Virus record (IMG/VR): IMGVR_UViG_3300042691_012890
Coordinates: 24,602-88,601 of that record
Reading direction: 5' to 3' (one strand)
DNA: 64,000 nt
Source of the DNA: a virus
Shown here: piece by piece, positions 7,378 to 16,520 of the stretch
How positions within the stretch are numbered: position 1 is the stretch's first letter
Layout: every line of letters begins with the position of its first letter
Notes under the pieces: generated by a model
Database searches by the model: none
What the model was told of the DNA's origin: nothing
The model's input: only the letters and a program-made list of their open reading frames with translations
Program-made: the position numbers and the translations under genes

Positions 7378-7897
7378 CCGACATGCCTCCACGCTTCTTC
7401 TGATTTACACCAGGCTGCATTTGAGGATTATCATTCCATGCAGCCTTCGCATCTTTACCAATCATTCCATCATATGGACATGGAGTGCCCGCATTCATCA
7501 TTGCATCGAACACTCTTCTATCTTGACACATAACGGAGACTGCTGCGACTTTCATTCCCATATCATATAGCGTCTTGGCATTCTTCAACATTTCGCAATT
7601 CATATCCCGAACTTGAGTCCCTGTTGAGAGACCCAAAATTTGAGTTTGGACAGCACCCGCAACGCCAAATGTACATAAGTCGCTGTTAGAGGTGTTGATG
7701 GTAGGGGAAATTGCAGATGGTGGCGGTGATTTTAGCGTCGTTTCCGACGTAGAGTTCGTTGTTACCGTACTCGTCGTCGTAGATTCCGTCACAATAGGCA
7801 CTGGATCAGTCGTATTCGTAGTGGTCGTCTGAGCCTGTGCTATTGATAGCGAAGAAACTAAAATCACCATCAAGCAAATCAATTTCCCTAATTTCAT
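7313..7897 (-). CDS. Exported Thr-rich protein with C-terminal hydrophobic tail, 194 aa
   Basis: A signal peptide (LICLMVILVSSLSIAQAQ) is followed by a Thr/Ser-rich linker (residues 24-65), a compact Cys-containing domain (CTFGVAGAVQTQILGLSTGT; MCQDRRVFDAMMNAGTPC) and a terminal GVASLLLLLLL stretch that could anchor in a membrane. It is the first gene of the five-gene exported cassette and follows a CTAAATA element. The Thr-rich linker and tail recall surface proteins rather than virion parts. Confidence 0.7.
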   Translation of the reverse strand: MKLGKLICLMVILVSSLSIAQAQTTTTNTTDPVPIVTESTTTSTVTTNSTSETTLKSPPPSAISPTINTSNSDLCTFGVAGAVQTQILGLSTGTQVRDMNCEMLKNAKTLYDMGMKVAAVSVMCQDRRVFDAMMNAGTPCPYDGMIGKDAKAAWNDNPQMQPGVNQKKRGGMSDETKTLLGTGGVASLLLLLLL

Positions 7898-7929
7898 TGT
7901 AACACCCTAAAAAATAATTACAGTTCTCA

Positions 7930-7936
7930 TATTTAG
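7930..7936 (-). promoter_or_regulatory. Late-type promoter element CTAAATA
   Basis: Minus-strand CTAAATA (extended CCTAAATATG) lies about 33 bases upstream of the ATG at 7897, a natural distance for a late promoter and short leader. It would drive the exported-protein cassette late in infection. Confidence 0.5.
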
Positions 7937-7961
7937 GTATTGAAAGGTGCACGTCAAAGAA

Positions 7962-7979
7962 GCGACGGTTTTACGTCGC
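7962..7979 (-). terminator. Hairpin terminator after virion protein gene
   Basis: GCGACG (7962-7967) and CGTCGC (7974-7979) form a perfect six-base stem with a six-base loop. On the minus strand the hairpin is followed by TTCTTTG. It lies between the stop of the gene ending at 8010 and the late promoter at 7930, the expected place for a terminator. The T-run is short, so it may be weak. Confidence 0.5.
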
Positions 7980-8009
7980 CCCTCAATATACATGCTAAAA
8001 CTGTACCGA

Positions 8010-9227
8010 TTAGGTGATTTCTTGCCAATCAATAGCAGCGCAAGCAGACATAGTCGCGGTGCTTCCGATTGCTGCGAGGACGAACACTGAAGGCGTAGAA
8101 GTAAATGAATTACGCTCTAATTGGAAAGTGAAAATGTCAGCAACAGGGTTCAAAACGCCTGTGCCTTGGTTAGTGGTCGAAAGGAAGGCAGAGGATAATT
8201 CTGTTCCACCTGTGAACGAAGTTCCTGTTATGTTATATTCTATGTTCGAATCTGAGCCATAATCAACCCAAGTTCCGCCTGAGACAGTTACATCTTTCAT
8301 AATTTTTATTTTATAGTTTCCATTCGAAAGTCCCAAGAATGAGAATGTTCTTGGAGTTACAATACAGTCTGACGTAGCGGCTTTTAGTCGCATTGCTACG
8401 ATTGGGTATGCAGTTCCTGCAGTAGCCATGCTATATGGTGCGTTTATTTCTTGACCGACTGATCTTGGTCTGCCTGTAATTTGATAACCGCCCTCTGAAA
8501 TCACGGTAGAGCAGATTTGATTCAACGTAGAACTACCAGAAGTTCCTGCAGTGTTCTCAATCTCATAACGGATTGGTAGACATGCAGTTGTCATGTACGT
8601 GCTTGCAAGAATATTGGCGTGTTCAAACGTGTGACACAAACAGTATTCGCCGTCAATGACAAATCCCGTTCGAACGGAACCCACTCCAAGCCATTCAATG
8701 TCTATGAAGAAAATCTGCGCTTTTGTAATATCAAGTGTTTTTCCAGAAGGACCATTACCGTCAAGTTTATCGTAATTCCAGTCATTGCGAGCAATTGGAT
8801 TATCAGTTGGCGTTGACGTAATATTTGTTCTTTTCACAATATTGAGAGTTGTCCCGTCCAATTCAAAAAATATTCCGTTTTGTGATCCGAAATAACCCAC
8901 TCTTTGACGAAGTCCAGTTTTTGCAGAATTCATCACAAATGTGTTTAGAATCAAAAGTGATTTACCAGGCTGATAAGCAAAAACTCTTTTTGATTCTCTG
9001 TAAACGTAATTTCCGCTAGTAGTATTGACGTTCATCGAAATCATGCTGGTGTTTGCATTGAAACTTGTGCTTGAACCAGTGGCGCTGTTGGCTGTGTGAA
9101 ATTTGTCATTCACGATGTAACGATTGAAACTGTCAAATAGAGTGACTGGATTTGAAACGCGCAAACGCCCGAATGCGTCCTTTCTCTGATAGATAAAATC
9201 AACTTCTCTATTGTATAAATGTGACAT
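8010..9227 (-). CDS. Virion structural protein, probable tail fibre or adhesin-associated, 405 aa
   Basis: The N-terminal DAFGRLRVSNPVTLFDS matches a signature shared by large virion proteins of many T4-like and jumbo phages. The rest is beta-rich with many Gly, Ser, Thr and Asn residues, fitting a carbohydrate-binding or fibre-type fold. There is no signal peptide. The start overlaps the stop of the next virion gene. An exact position in the particle cannot be assigned from sequence. Confidence 0.7.
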   Translation of the reverse strand: MSHLYNREVDFIYQRKDAFGRLRVSNPVTLFDSFNRYIVNDKFHTANSATGSSTSFNANTSMISMNVNTTSGNYVYRESKRVFAYQPGKSLLILNTFVMNSAKTGLRQRVGYFGSQNGIFFELDGTTLNIVKRTNITSTPTDNPIARNDWNYDKLDGNGPSGKTLDITKAQIFFIDIEWLGVGSVRTGFVIDGEYCLCHTFEHANILASTYMTTACLPIRYEIENTAGTSGSSTLNQICSTVISEGGYQITGRPRSVGQEINAPYSMATAGTAYPIVAMRLKAATSDCIVTPRTFSFLGLSNGNYKIKIMKDVTVSGGTWVDYGSDSNIEYNITGTSFTGGTELSSAFLSTTNQGTGVLNPVADIFTFQLERNSFTSTPSVFVLAAIGSTATMSACAAIDWQEIT

Positions 9228-10072
9228 TATATGACTCTCCAGCCGTCGCGGTAAATAAACTTCAATCCGCCGTTGTTAATATTTAAACGAACATAACTCT
9301 TATTATCTATTTTATCTGGCGCTGTTGGATAAATGTCGATATAGCGATAAGGATATCCCGCTGTCCCAGATTCATCCTTGACGTAAAATTCTCTTCCAGT
9401 GTATATATCAGAAGATGGTGGCAATGTAACAACTACGTTTGATGCAACGTTGACGCCAATATAATAATCATCGTTTGTTATCTGGTAAGTATTTGAAGTT
9501 AGATAAACTGTATTTGCTACAATTTCATTTGGATTGATATAATCTAATTGAAAGTAACCATTACGCCACGTTACAAATTGTTTTGGGTCTTGTATTGTCG
9601 ATCTTGCAAAATCGTCAGCATCATAAATGCGAACAATACCAGTACCACCGCCACCCCAAGAAAGAGTGGAAATCTTCTGCATCATCTCAGCAAGAGTTTT
9701 ACGAATGCCTTCGATCTCTTTGTCTCTATAGAAGTTATTGGCAGTATTTGCTTTTGGACCAAGAACATTAACGACTTGCTGCACCAATTCTTCTTTTGGA
9801 GGTTGTAAATTAGTTTCGGCTGGTTTAGCTGGCTGCGGCGGAAGTTCGTCAAGTGGAGCGATCTCTGTTAAAACTTGAGGTTCTTCAAAAATAGGTTTGC
9901 GATTTAAAAAAGTTGTCCCTTCTTCGTAGGCAACTATCTTCTTTTCTTCTTTAAATAATAATTTTGTGAGTTCTTCTTCGCGACGAATGGACTCGACGAG
10001 CGCAGGGTCAACTGGCTGACCGAATGCTCTTGCCATTTTCACTAGGAGTTTTTTCTCCTCCAATGTTTTCAT
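9227..10072 (-). CDS. Virion structural protein, probable tail or fibre component, 281 aa
   Basis: The first 60 residues are helical and charged (KTLEEKKLLVKMARAFGQP), then a proline/glutamate-rich linker (ELPPQPAKPAETNLQPPKEE), a helix (EIEGIRKTLAEMMQKISTL) and a C-terminal beta domain with VVVTLPPSSDIYTGREFYVK, a pattern frequent in phage fibre and baseplate proteins. It is four bases from the endolysin gene and overlaps the next virion gene. Confidence 0.65.
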   Translation of the reverse strand: MKTLEEKKLLVKMARAFGQPVDPALVESIRREEELTKLLFKEEKKIVAYEEGTTFLNRKPIFEEPQVLTEIAPLDELPPQPAKPAETNLQPPKEELVQQVVNVLGPKANTANNFYRDKEIEGIRKTLAEMMQKISTLSWGGGGTGIVRIYDADDFARSTIQDPKQFVTWRNGYFQLDYINPNEIVANTVYLTSNTYQITNDDYYIGVNVASNVVVTLPPSSDIYTGREFYVKDESGTAGYPYRYIDIYPTAPDKIDNKSYVRLNINNGGLKFIYRDGWRVI

Positions 10073-10076
10073 AATA

Positions 10077-11228
10077 TCACACTACGAAGCCAGGTTTATA
10101 GACTGTTTTTCCGTTGACTGTCACTGCTGTCAAAATTTGTTTGCGATTCTTTCCTTCAGAATAGGAAGCATGCACCCATCCGCTATTTGGTCCTTCTTTC
10201 GGATCATAGAACTCTAGGATGATTTGATCAAAGTCACAATTTTCGCTGACCCACTTTGCAAGGTCTGGATTTGGGAGTCCGTCGATTTCGAAGTCCACTG
10301 CCTCCCCATTACAATGTTGAGACTTACTAGAACCACCAACAGCAGCATTAAGGGCAGCACCACGGTAGCCACTATTAATACGGACAGGCTTATTATAATG
10401 CGCGCGAACAGGTTCAAGTATTTTTTCGCAGACTTTTTTAAGATTTGCAGCATGGGCAGGTCCAGGAGTGTTATCTATGCGCTTACGAATTGCAGTTTCG
10501 GACTTCGTAAACTCATTCAATTTGAAATGTGTAGATAACTGCATATCTGGCGTTACGGTGAGTGCCTCGGCGACTGGTCTTGCAACGACGTTCGCTACTG
10601 GCGCTGGTGTTGCTGATGTTGCCCAGCCAATGTATTTCTTCGTCTTATCCGAGCGATCTTGTAAGCCGTGTGTGCCACCATTAATTTTCTTAGTAAGGGA
10701 TAAAATCGCAGCATCGGTTACTCCTTGATCGCAGATTGCCCAAAGTTTATTGCGCTCGAAGAAAAACATTGCTGACTCGAAAGCCAATTCAGTTGCAACG
10801 ATGTCTGGATTGCTCATGACGTCTGGACGCTTGCAATAATCAGCGAAGGCTTTATAGTTATCCTTGCCAGTTAGTTGAAGCGCACCACGACCACGATATC
10901 TCCAACCATCGCCACTCGCTTCAGGACCGTTGCCCATGCGCGATGCATAAACTCGATTAGCAATTTTTTCTGGTTTGCGTTCATATTGTGCTGCGATTGC
11001 ATCTGTTGGAAAATATTTTCCAAAAATTCCACGAAGACCCTTTGCCGAATAATTCAGATTCTCAGCGAATGCTTTGAATCCGCCAGTCTCATGAGCCGTT
11101 TGAGCAAAGAAATGTGCAGCGCGAACAGGCGATAGTTTGTAAAAATCCATCGCTGCTTTGAAAGTTCCTGGACCCCAAGAACCGTCGGCTGTAATTCCAA
11201 TTTTCTTTTGTAGTGCTGCTAGACTCAT
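10077..11228 (-). CDS. Bifunctional endolysin: GH19 muramidase/chitinase-like domain plus M15 peptidase
   Basis: Residues 1 to about 205 form a GH19 lysozyme-like domain: AHETGG (catalytic Glu47) and YRGRGALQLTGKDNY are classic. Residues about 225-383 form a VanX/DacC-type M15 peptidase: SGYRGAALNAAVGGSSKSQH, then NGEAVDFE (zinc His and Asp ligands) and GWVHASYSE (third His). GH19 cuts the peptidoglycan glycan chain and M15 enzymes cut peptide bonds, so one protein would attack two bond types. There is no signal peptide, so export needs a holin; membrane proteins next to it are candidates. Confidence 0.88.
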   Translation of the reverse strand: MSLAALQKKIGITADGSWGPGTFKAAMDFYKLSPVRAAHFFAQTAHETGGFKAFAENLNYSAKGLRGIFGKYFPTDAIAAQYERKPEKIANRVYASRMGNGPEASGDGWRYRGRGALQLTGKDNYKAFADYCKRPDVMSNPDIVATELAFESAMFFFERNKLWAICDQGVTDAAILSLTKKINGGTHGLQDRSDKTKKYIGWATSATPAPVANVVARPVAEALTVTPDMQLSTHFKLNEFTKSETAIRKRIDNTPGPAHAANLKKVCEKILEPVRAHYNKPVRINSGYRGAALNAAVGGSSKSQHCNGEAVDFEIDGLPNPDLAKWVSENCDFDQIILEFYDPKEGPNSGWVHASYSEGKNRKQILTAVTVNGKTVYKPGFVV

Positions 11229-11237
11229 GATTCAACC

Positions 11238-11570
11238 TCAGGCGATATGATCATCGACCTCATCAACAACGTCTTTCATTGGCTCTGGAGCAAGAACTTC
11301 TGGTTCTTCCTTCTTTGGCTCTTCCTTTTTATCTTCTGACTTGCCAAGCATAATGCCTGATAGAATACCAGTTAGGAACGTAGCAATTGGTGTGATGAGT
11401 TCAAAGAACTTGGCATCATTTGGAGACTGAGTCATTGGCTGTGTCACAAAGATAAGTGAGTACAGAACAACAAAAACAATTCCAGTGAGCGTGAATGCGA
11501 GTGATAGACCGACAGTAAACTTCAATCGAGCCATCAATTCAGTTTCAGTATAACGTGGACCCTTAAACAT
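11238..11570 (-). CDS. Holin candidate, two-helix membrane protein, 110 aa
   Basis: I choose the ATG at 11568-11570 (MFKGPRYTETEL) because AGGAGA lies six bases upstream. Two hydrophobic helices follow (FTVGLSLAFTLTGIVFVVLY and IATFLTGILSGIMLG), then a charged Glu/Lys/Pro-rich tail. It sits ten bases upstream of the endolysin gene, the classical holin-endolysin order. T4-type holins have one helix with a periplasmic domain, so this is a different class. Confidence 0.7.
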   Translation of the reverse strand: MFKGPRYTETELMARLKFTVGLSLAFTLTGIVFVVLYSLIFVTQPMTQSPNDAKFFELITPIATFLTGILSGIMLGKSEDKKEEPKKEEPEVLAPEPMKDVVDEVDDHIA

Positions 11571-11572
11571 AA

Positions 11573-11824
11573 TCATTCTCCTTTCTGTTCGCAATTACAA
11601 TCTGCAGCAGGTGCTGCTGGTGTTTCTTCAACTTGTTCAACCTGTGTTTCTGATTGCTCTGGTGGCAATCCATTCAATGTATCGTAGCAATATCCATCAG
11701 CCTCGCAAGCAGGACGATTGCATTCTTCTTTGTCCTTATTTTCTGGATCCTGACAAGGATATCTATAACCACCTTCACAACCTACCAATAACAAAGCAGC
11801 AAGAATTAGTGATACTGCTTTCAT
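11573..11824 (-). CDS. Cys-rich lipoprotein, 83 aa
   Basis: A lipoprotein signal (MKAVSLILAALLLVGC) is followed by a short mature protein with eight or so cysteines (YPCQDPENKDKEECNRPACE; ADGYCY; DCNCEQKGE) and an acidic Pro/Glu linker. The gene is upstream of the holin candidate by two bases. A role at the outer membrane, such as lysis control or receptor blocking, is possible; sequence alone does not decide. Confidence 0.7.
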   Translation of the reverse strand: MKAVSLILAALLLVGCEGGYRYPCQDPENKDKEECNRPACEADGYCYDTLNGLPPEQSETQVEQVEETPAAPAADCNCEQKGE

Positions 11825-11827
11825 TGT

Positions 11828-12193
11828 TTACCTCTTTCCGTGTTTTAAGTAATACATCGCTCCAGTTATTTCATCTTGGACAATTATTGGAGAATTTGGA
11901 TTTTGTCGAGCATACTCTTTGATCTCCTGTCCAACTTCATCCCTACCAACATAACTGGAGTAATGCTTTCTGTGTTTCTTTCCGTGCAATGCCTTGTTAA
12001 AGGCTTCAGAATTCACTTTGAATACTGGCTTTCCACCAAAAACATCATGAGGCTTTCTACGCAATATTTTCTTTGCGAGGATTGTGTCATATCCCGCAAT
12101 CGGTTGTCCTTGAGCAGAACCCAATCCTTGCATTCCAGCGCCAACTGAATTTGCTGGCGCTTCTTCGCTCAGAAATTCTTTGAATGTTTTCAT
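11828..12193 (-). CDS. Probable internal head protein with capsid-targeting-like N-terminus, 121 aa
   Basis: The N-terminus MKTFKEFLSEEAP closely resembles the T4 capsid targeting sequence of internal proteins (MKTYQEFIxEA), which is cleaved after an L/I-x-E motif by prohead protease gp21; here FLSE fits. The rest is basic (KKILRRKPHDV; ALHGKKHRKHY), fitting a DNA-bound packaged protein. The ATG overlaps the stop of the upstream gene. Function after ejection is unknown. Confidence 0.65.
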   Translation of the reverse strand: MKTFKEFLSEEAPANSVGAGMQGLGSAQGQPIAGYDTILAKKILRRKPHDVFGGKPVFKVNSEAFNKALHGKKHRKHYSSYVGRDEVGQEIKEYARQNPNSPIIVQDEITGAMYYLKHGKR

Positions 12194-13248
12194 TACTTTT
12201 TCTTTTTATTTCCAGAACGATATCCTGGGAGTTTAGTTGTTGCAGCAAGACCTTTCATTGGTCCACTTATACCTTTAACAGCATGCGTCAAAACATTTAC
12301 TGTTTTTCCAGTTTCTTTGTGTACGCCTTTAATAGTAACAGATATTCCGCTACCTTGTTTATCCATTTTTAATTCTGAAAATTGAGACAAATGAGTATCA
12401 ATATCTTTTGATGGCTCATCGATATGATGCGTCACACTTGATCCTGCCTCATTGTGAGAAGTGCGAGCATGCATTCTATAAACTGGACTTTTAGTTTTTG
12501 CTGCTACGACTCCACGAACATAGTCTTTCAATTCATCAGAAGATTTTTGAGAAAGTGCTTTGTGCATATCTTTAGCCATTGCTCGAGTTGTTTGAAGTTT
12601 ACTTTCATTTGCTGCTTTACCGCGAGTTGATGTTTTCTCTTTTTTCCATTGCTCGTGATTCTTTTCTCCACTACCAGTATAGCCTAAAGCAGAAAGTTTC
12701 TTTTTATGGCTTGCAAATCTACTTAATAAAGTCTTGGCTCCAGTCATGGACTGGAGGCTTTCTAAACCTGGATTGCGAATATTTGGCTCTTTTTGAGAAC
12801 CATATTTTAATCCAACGCCAACATGTTTTGTAGCACCAGTTTTTGGATGCTTAAATCTATACATAACGTCTGAATCGTTATTTGGATCGTCTTTACCTGT
12901 AAATTTGGCAACGTCTTTAGCGCCATTGCTAGTCCAAGCAACATGAGTAATATGCTTAGGATTGTGACCTTGTTCGGTTAAATGCGCAGTCATATGTTCA
13001 GCAGAAGACTTAGCATGAGAATCAATTGTTTTATATTCTGCTGGTGTAATTCTTGCTTTAATAGCGTTATGAGTTTCTTCTGGAGACTTACCAGAGATCT
13101 CATCACGATAATGAGTTGGAAATGTTTTCTCTGGGTGCATATGTCTGGCATGCAAGAGTTCAAATAATTTACCCTTGTCGTCATTGGATACTGCTTCTAC
13201 AAGAATATTCGAGTAGGCTTCTTCAATATATTGCTTAAACTTAAACAT
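12193..13248 (-). CDS. Probable internal head protein, 351 aa, unknown function
   Basis: The N-terminus MFKFKQYIEEAYSNILVEA looks like a capsid targeting sequence with possible cleavage after IEE or LVE. The body is very basic and His-rich. The segment SDVMYRFKHPKTGATKHVGV then GLKYGSQ loosely recalls a nuclease-like D...xLK core seen in large phage proteins, but key residues are not secure. It ends in a lysine run (SGNKKKK). It probably enters the head and is ejected with DNA. Confidence 0.6.
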   Translation of the reverse strand: MFKFKQYIEEAYSNILVEAVSNDDKGKLFELLHARHMHPEKTFPTHYRDEISGKSPEETHNAIKARITPAEYKTIDSHAKSSAEHMTAHLTEQGHNPKHITHVAWTSNGAKDVAKFTGKDDPNNDSDVMYRFKHPKTGATKHVGVGLKYGSQKEPNIRNPGLESLQSMTGAKTLLSRFASHKKKLSALGYTGSGEKNHEQWKKEKTSTRGKAANESKLQTTRAMAKDMHKALSQKSSDELKDYVRGVVAAKTKSPVYRMHARTSHNEAGSSVTHHIDEPSKDIDTHLSQFSELKMDKQGSGISVTIKGVHKETGKTVNVLTHAVKGISGPMKGLAATTKLPGYRSGNKKKK

Positions 13249-13320
13249 TTAAAAACTCCAAGAGTTTGACTTTTAATTGACTTTATGATACAATAACTAT
13301 GTCTGGCATAATGAATGATT

Positions 13321-13707
13321 CTAAAGTTTTCTCAATATATCTACAAGTTTATTATCTAAACTAATATCACTTGAGATAATGTTCTGCCCTCTAATACCCT
13401 TTACAATATTTGGCATAGCAGAAGTGTAGACTAGAAAGGTTTTCAATGCGCTATAGTCTTTAGGATCTATGCGAAAGAATAACATTCTTGTACTTGCTTC
13501 AATACCAAATACATTCTGTGTCACAACCAAATGGTTTAATAACAATCGTTCTTTTATGTCACCAGTCACTCTATATCTATAGAGTAGCCTTTTTATATAT
13601 CGAATTCTTTTATAATCTTCATCGAATTCGCTTTCTACGCAGTTAGGTTTATCATAACACTTCACTGCATACATTGCTATATTTTGTTCAGTCAAATTTT
13701 CAAACAT
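13321..13707 (-). CDS. Conserved T4-like phage protein, DUF7207-like, 128 aa
   Basis: The sequence pattern NIAMYAVKCYDKPNCVE, RIRYIKRLLYRYRVTGD, LLLNHLVVTQNVFG and STRMLFFRID is one I recognise from a protein conserved in T4-like marine phages, with no known role. It is helical and soluble. A 72-base gap separates it from the next gene; I see no clear promoter there, only an AT-rich leader. Confidence 0.7.
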   Translation of the reverse strand: MFENLTEQNIAMYAVKCYDKPNCVESEFDEDYKRIRYIKRLLYRYRVTGDIKERLLLNHLVVTQNVFGIEASTRMLFFRIDPKDYSALKTFLVYTSAMPNIVKGIRGQNIISSDISLDNKLVDILRKL

Positions 13708-13710
13708 AAA

Positions 13711-14166
13711 TTAGACGTATTCGTTACTATTTCCGCTATCGTCGTCTCTTCTTGCTGGTAGATATCTTGGCTTCATTGGTGCTTCATCTTCATCACCCAA
13801 TAAATCCTCTGTGCTCATGTTCTTTAGATCAGCCAATTCATCCTGACTGACAACCTGAGCATAACCATCAACATATCCACTATCATTAGTATTGTACACG
13901 ATATAGATGTAGAAACCAGGGTTTTGAGGAAGAGCATAGGTTATCTCAGCATCTAGATTTAGGAATTGATCCGTCATCGTTGCTGGAAGCAATACCCCAT
14001 AACGCTCAAATGTGCCTCTGAGTTGCGCTAAGAATATTGGTGCATTCTGATATGGTTTATCAGTTAATACTTCTAATTCAGAATTCAGAGTATCAACGTT
14101 CTGATCGCTCAACTTGAATGGAACGTCAATAGACTCTTCTTTTAAAAAATCTAAAAATGTTTTCAT
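13711..14166 (-). CDS. Probable internal head protein with capsid-targeting-like N-terminus, 151 aa
   Basis: MKTFLDFLKEESID at the N-terminus again matches the T4-type capsid targeting sequence with a cleavage-like FLKE site. The middle is globular (APIFLAQLRGTFERYGVLLP; GFYIYIVYNTND), and the C-terminus is acidic then Arg-rich (LPARRDDDSGNSNEYV). It overlaps the next upstream gene by four bases. No enzymatic motif is visible. Confidence 0.65.
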   Translation of the reverse strand: MKTFLDFLKEESIDVPFKLSDQNVDTLNSELEVLTDKPYQNAPIFLAQLRGTFERYGVLLPATMTDQFLNLDAEITYALPQNPGFYIYIVYNTNDSGYVDGYAQVVSQDELADLKNMSTEDLLGDEDEAPMKPRYLPARRDDDSGNSNEYV

Positions 14167-14990
14167 TTTATGTTTGCATCCATTTCAGGTTTGGTGTTAA
14201 TTTTAGTTGCAGGCTTGTTAGGGTTTAGTTGTTTATTGCCACGAGCATTTTTTGCTGCTTCTACCACTCGATTGACTGCTTTTGTTATTTTAGTATTAAC
14301 GGTTTCTTCGCCCATACGTTTCATTTCGCGTTCCATTGCACGTTGTATAGCGCGTTGCGCAGCAAGAGTTCCAGCCTGTGCTGGCTTTTCGACTTTTGAA
14401 AGTTTGTCAGATTCAGCCTGAGCCTTACGAACTGCAGGTGACATCTTGTATCCTGCTTCGCGTTCGGCTTCAGTTACCTGCTCGACTTCTTCTTTTTGAT
14501 ATTTGTGAAGATTGGCTGCCCACTTTTGCCCAGTTTTAGATTTCAAAAAATTATGCAGTTGATTATGGGGATTATCACCATAATTTCTAATATTAGGCAA
14601 ATCTTTTCCGTGCAGTTTTCCGTTCGTTCCACCAAAATAGGTGTCATGCGTTAAAGTTCCAACACGTTTATCATTATGATGCACATCGTAATGGTGCATC
14701 TTTGCCTCTGAATCAAATTCCATTGGCATTTTGCGGCTCTTTGTTTTTGTGACTTCGTATTTGTTACTTGCTGCATCAATCTGCTCGGCTTCTTCTTTGA
14801 TCACCTTAGACTTGACAACTGAGGCTTCTTTGATCATAAAGCCAAGAGCGCGTTGCTGATTTGCAGCACGATTCAAGGCTTCTTGTTCGCTTTTAGCCTC
14901 TACTAGACGAGTAACTGTATCAACACGACGACGTAATGAAACGTGCTCATGAGCAGGGTTTGTATATTTGATTTGTACTTGATACTTCAT
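14163..14990 (-). CDS. Probable internal head protein with two EExEQ linkers, 275 aa
   Basis: The protein contains two copies of the linker that recurs in the neighbouring 677-aa protein: KEEAEQIDA near residue 68 and KEEVEQVTEAE near residue 168. Between and after them are basic helical segments (MHHYDVHHNDKRVGTLTHD; KAVNRVVEAAKNARGNKQ). The linkers end in I/V-x-x or V-T-E, close to the L/I-x-E cleavage pattern of T4 prohead protease. I infer a head-packaged, processed protein. Confidence 0.6.
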   Translation of the reverse strand: MKYQVQIKYTNPAHEHVSLRRRVDTVTRLVEAKSEQEALNRAANQQRALGFMIKEASVVKSKVIKEEAEQIDAASNKYEVTKTKSRKMPMEFDSEAKMHHYDVHHNDKRVGTLTHDTYFGGTNGKLHGKDLPNIRNYGDNPHNQLHNFLKSKTGQKWAANLHKYQKEEVEQVTEAEREAGYKMSPAVRKAQAESDKLSKVEKPAQAGTLAAQRAIQRAMEREMKRMGEETVNTKITKAVNRVVEAAKNARGNKQLNPNKPATKINTKPEMDANIK

Positions 14991-16520
14991 TTTATTAACC
15001 TTCTATTGCTTTTTTAGCGGCAGATCTGATACGGGCTTTAATCACGTCGCCATAAGTAATTTTGTTAGGGTTGCCATGATATTTAGCGAGAGATTTTTCG
15101 CTAGGTGTCACAGCAATTTTACCTTCTTCTGAGATTTCAGACTCTTCATTCATCTCGCCTTGCATATAATTTGCAGTAGTCGAGATGTAATCTTCGGCTA
15201 GAGTAATCTTGCTCTGCACCCATTCTGGAAGGTTGGTATTATCTTCTAGCATATCATGCATGCGCTTGGCGTTATGCATAATGCTGCGAAGTTGAGACTT
15301 TGCCATATCACCTTCGTAGTCATACTCGCCTGCATCTGCAGCGTCTTTTGGTTCTTCGTTCATTATATCTTCCCTGGCTAAAACTTCGCGACCAGAGCGC
15401 AATGGTGAATGTCCTCTGTCGAATGGCACCTTGCCTTTGATTGCTGCTTCGACGCCCTTAGCACGAACCCAATTGTCTTTTTTCTTTTTATTTTCTAAAT
15501 TACGTTCATCAACCTGCTCGGCTTCTTCTTTTTTGAGTCCAGCCTTCATTGCTCTTCTAGCAAGATTACGGACATAGCGATGACCCGCTGGTTGTTTTCC
15601 TGGTGGCATAGTTGGCTTCTCCTTGACTGGACCACCGAGCGCTGCCTCGGCTTCCTGTTTAGTAACTTCATCAATCTGCTCGACTTCTTCAAAATAAGCC
15701 TTCATGTGCGCTTCGGTGTCTTTCTTGGTTTGATTTGGACCAAGACCGCCAAGTTTTGTCATGCGGCGAATATATTTTTTTGTAGCAGCAGCCGCGCGAC
15801 GATTTTTATTGCGATTTAAGAAGTTTTTTACATCAGATGATTTTGGGCGAGCGGCTGCTTCATAATCGAAGCGCATGTTGGCTTCGTCAATCTGCTCGAC
15901 TTCTTCTTTCTTCAACTCTTTCGCACGACGTTCTGATGCTGGCATTTCTTGATCTTGTTTTCTTTGCAACTCTGCAGCACGAACATCGGATGCTGGAACT
16001 TGACCCGTTGCACCAATGTCCTGTAGACGCTGAGCCAATGCTGGACGTTCAGCGGCAAGTTGAGCAACTGACTTTGTTGTATCAGTGTGTGCTTTTGCTC
16101 CCATTGAAGCCAATGACATTGCACCAACTGCGAGTGCCTTTGCAATTTTGCCTTCTTCGAGTTCTACTTCTTCTTTTTTAAGTTTTGCTGTCGCGAGTTT
16201 TATACCCGATGCTCTGTTTTTTATCTTTTGCGGGTTTACTGTTTGATATTCTTTACCTCTCAAATCTTTTGCCATAGACTCAATTTCATTCTGAGCCTTT
16301 GACTTGTATGATTGCAGAGTTTTCTTTTTTAATTCATCAATCTGTTCGACTTCTTCTTTTACTTTTTTATATTGTTTTTGCAATATTTTCAATGCACCTG
16401 ATTTAACTTTATCGCGTTTAACTGGATTCGCTTTTTTTCCTAATGCTAATCCTTCAGCACCACGACTTGAAGATGGTTGAGATTTATCCATTTCATCGAG
16501 TTCGACTTCTTCATCCATCG
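14461..16520 (-). repeat. Interspersed EEVEQIDE coding repeat
   Basis: A 21-27 base sequence encoding EEVEQIDE or a close variant recurs at 14469-14492, 14773-14795, 15124-15147 (variant), 15505-15528, 15667-15690, 15883-15906, 16153-16173 (EEVELEE), 16333-16356 and 16492-16512 (EEVELDE). One more copy is at 18061-18087 in the next gene. The copies are nearly identical in DNA, with changes mostly at third positions, and always in the same reading frame. They separate distinct helical modules. Confidence 0.85.

Noticed and set aside
12193-13248. PD-(D/E)xK nuclease in the 351-aa internal protein
   Set aside because: A D...GLK pattern exists but the catalytic acidic residue before the lysine is not evident, so no nuclease call is made.
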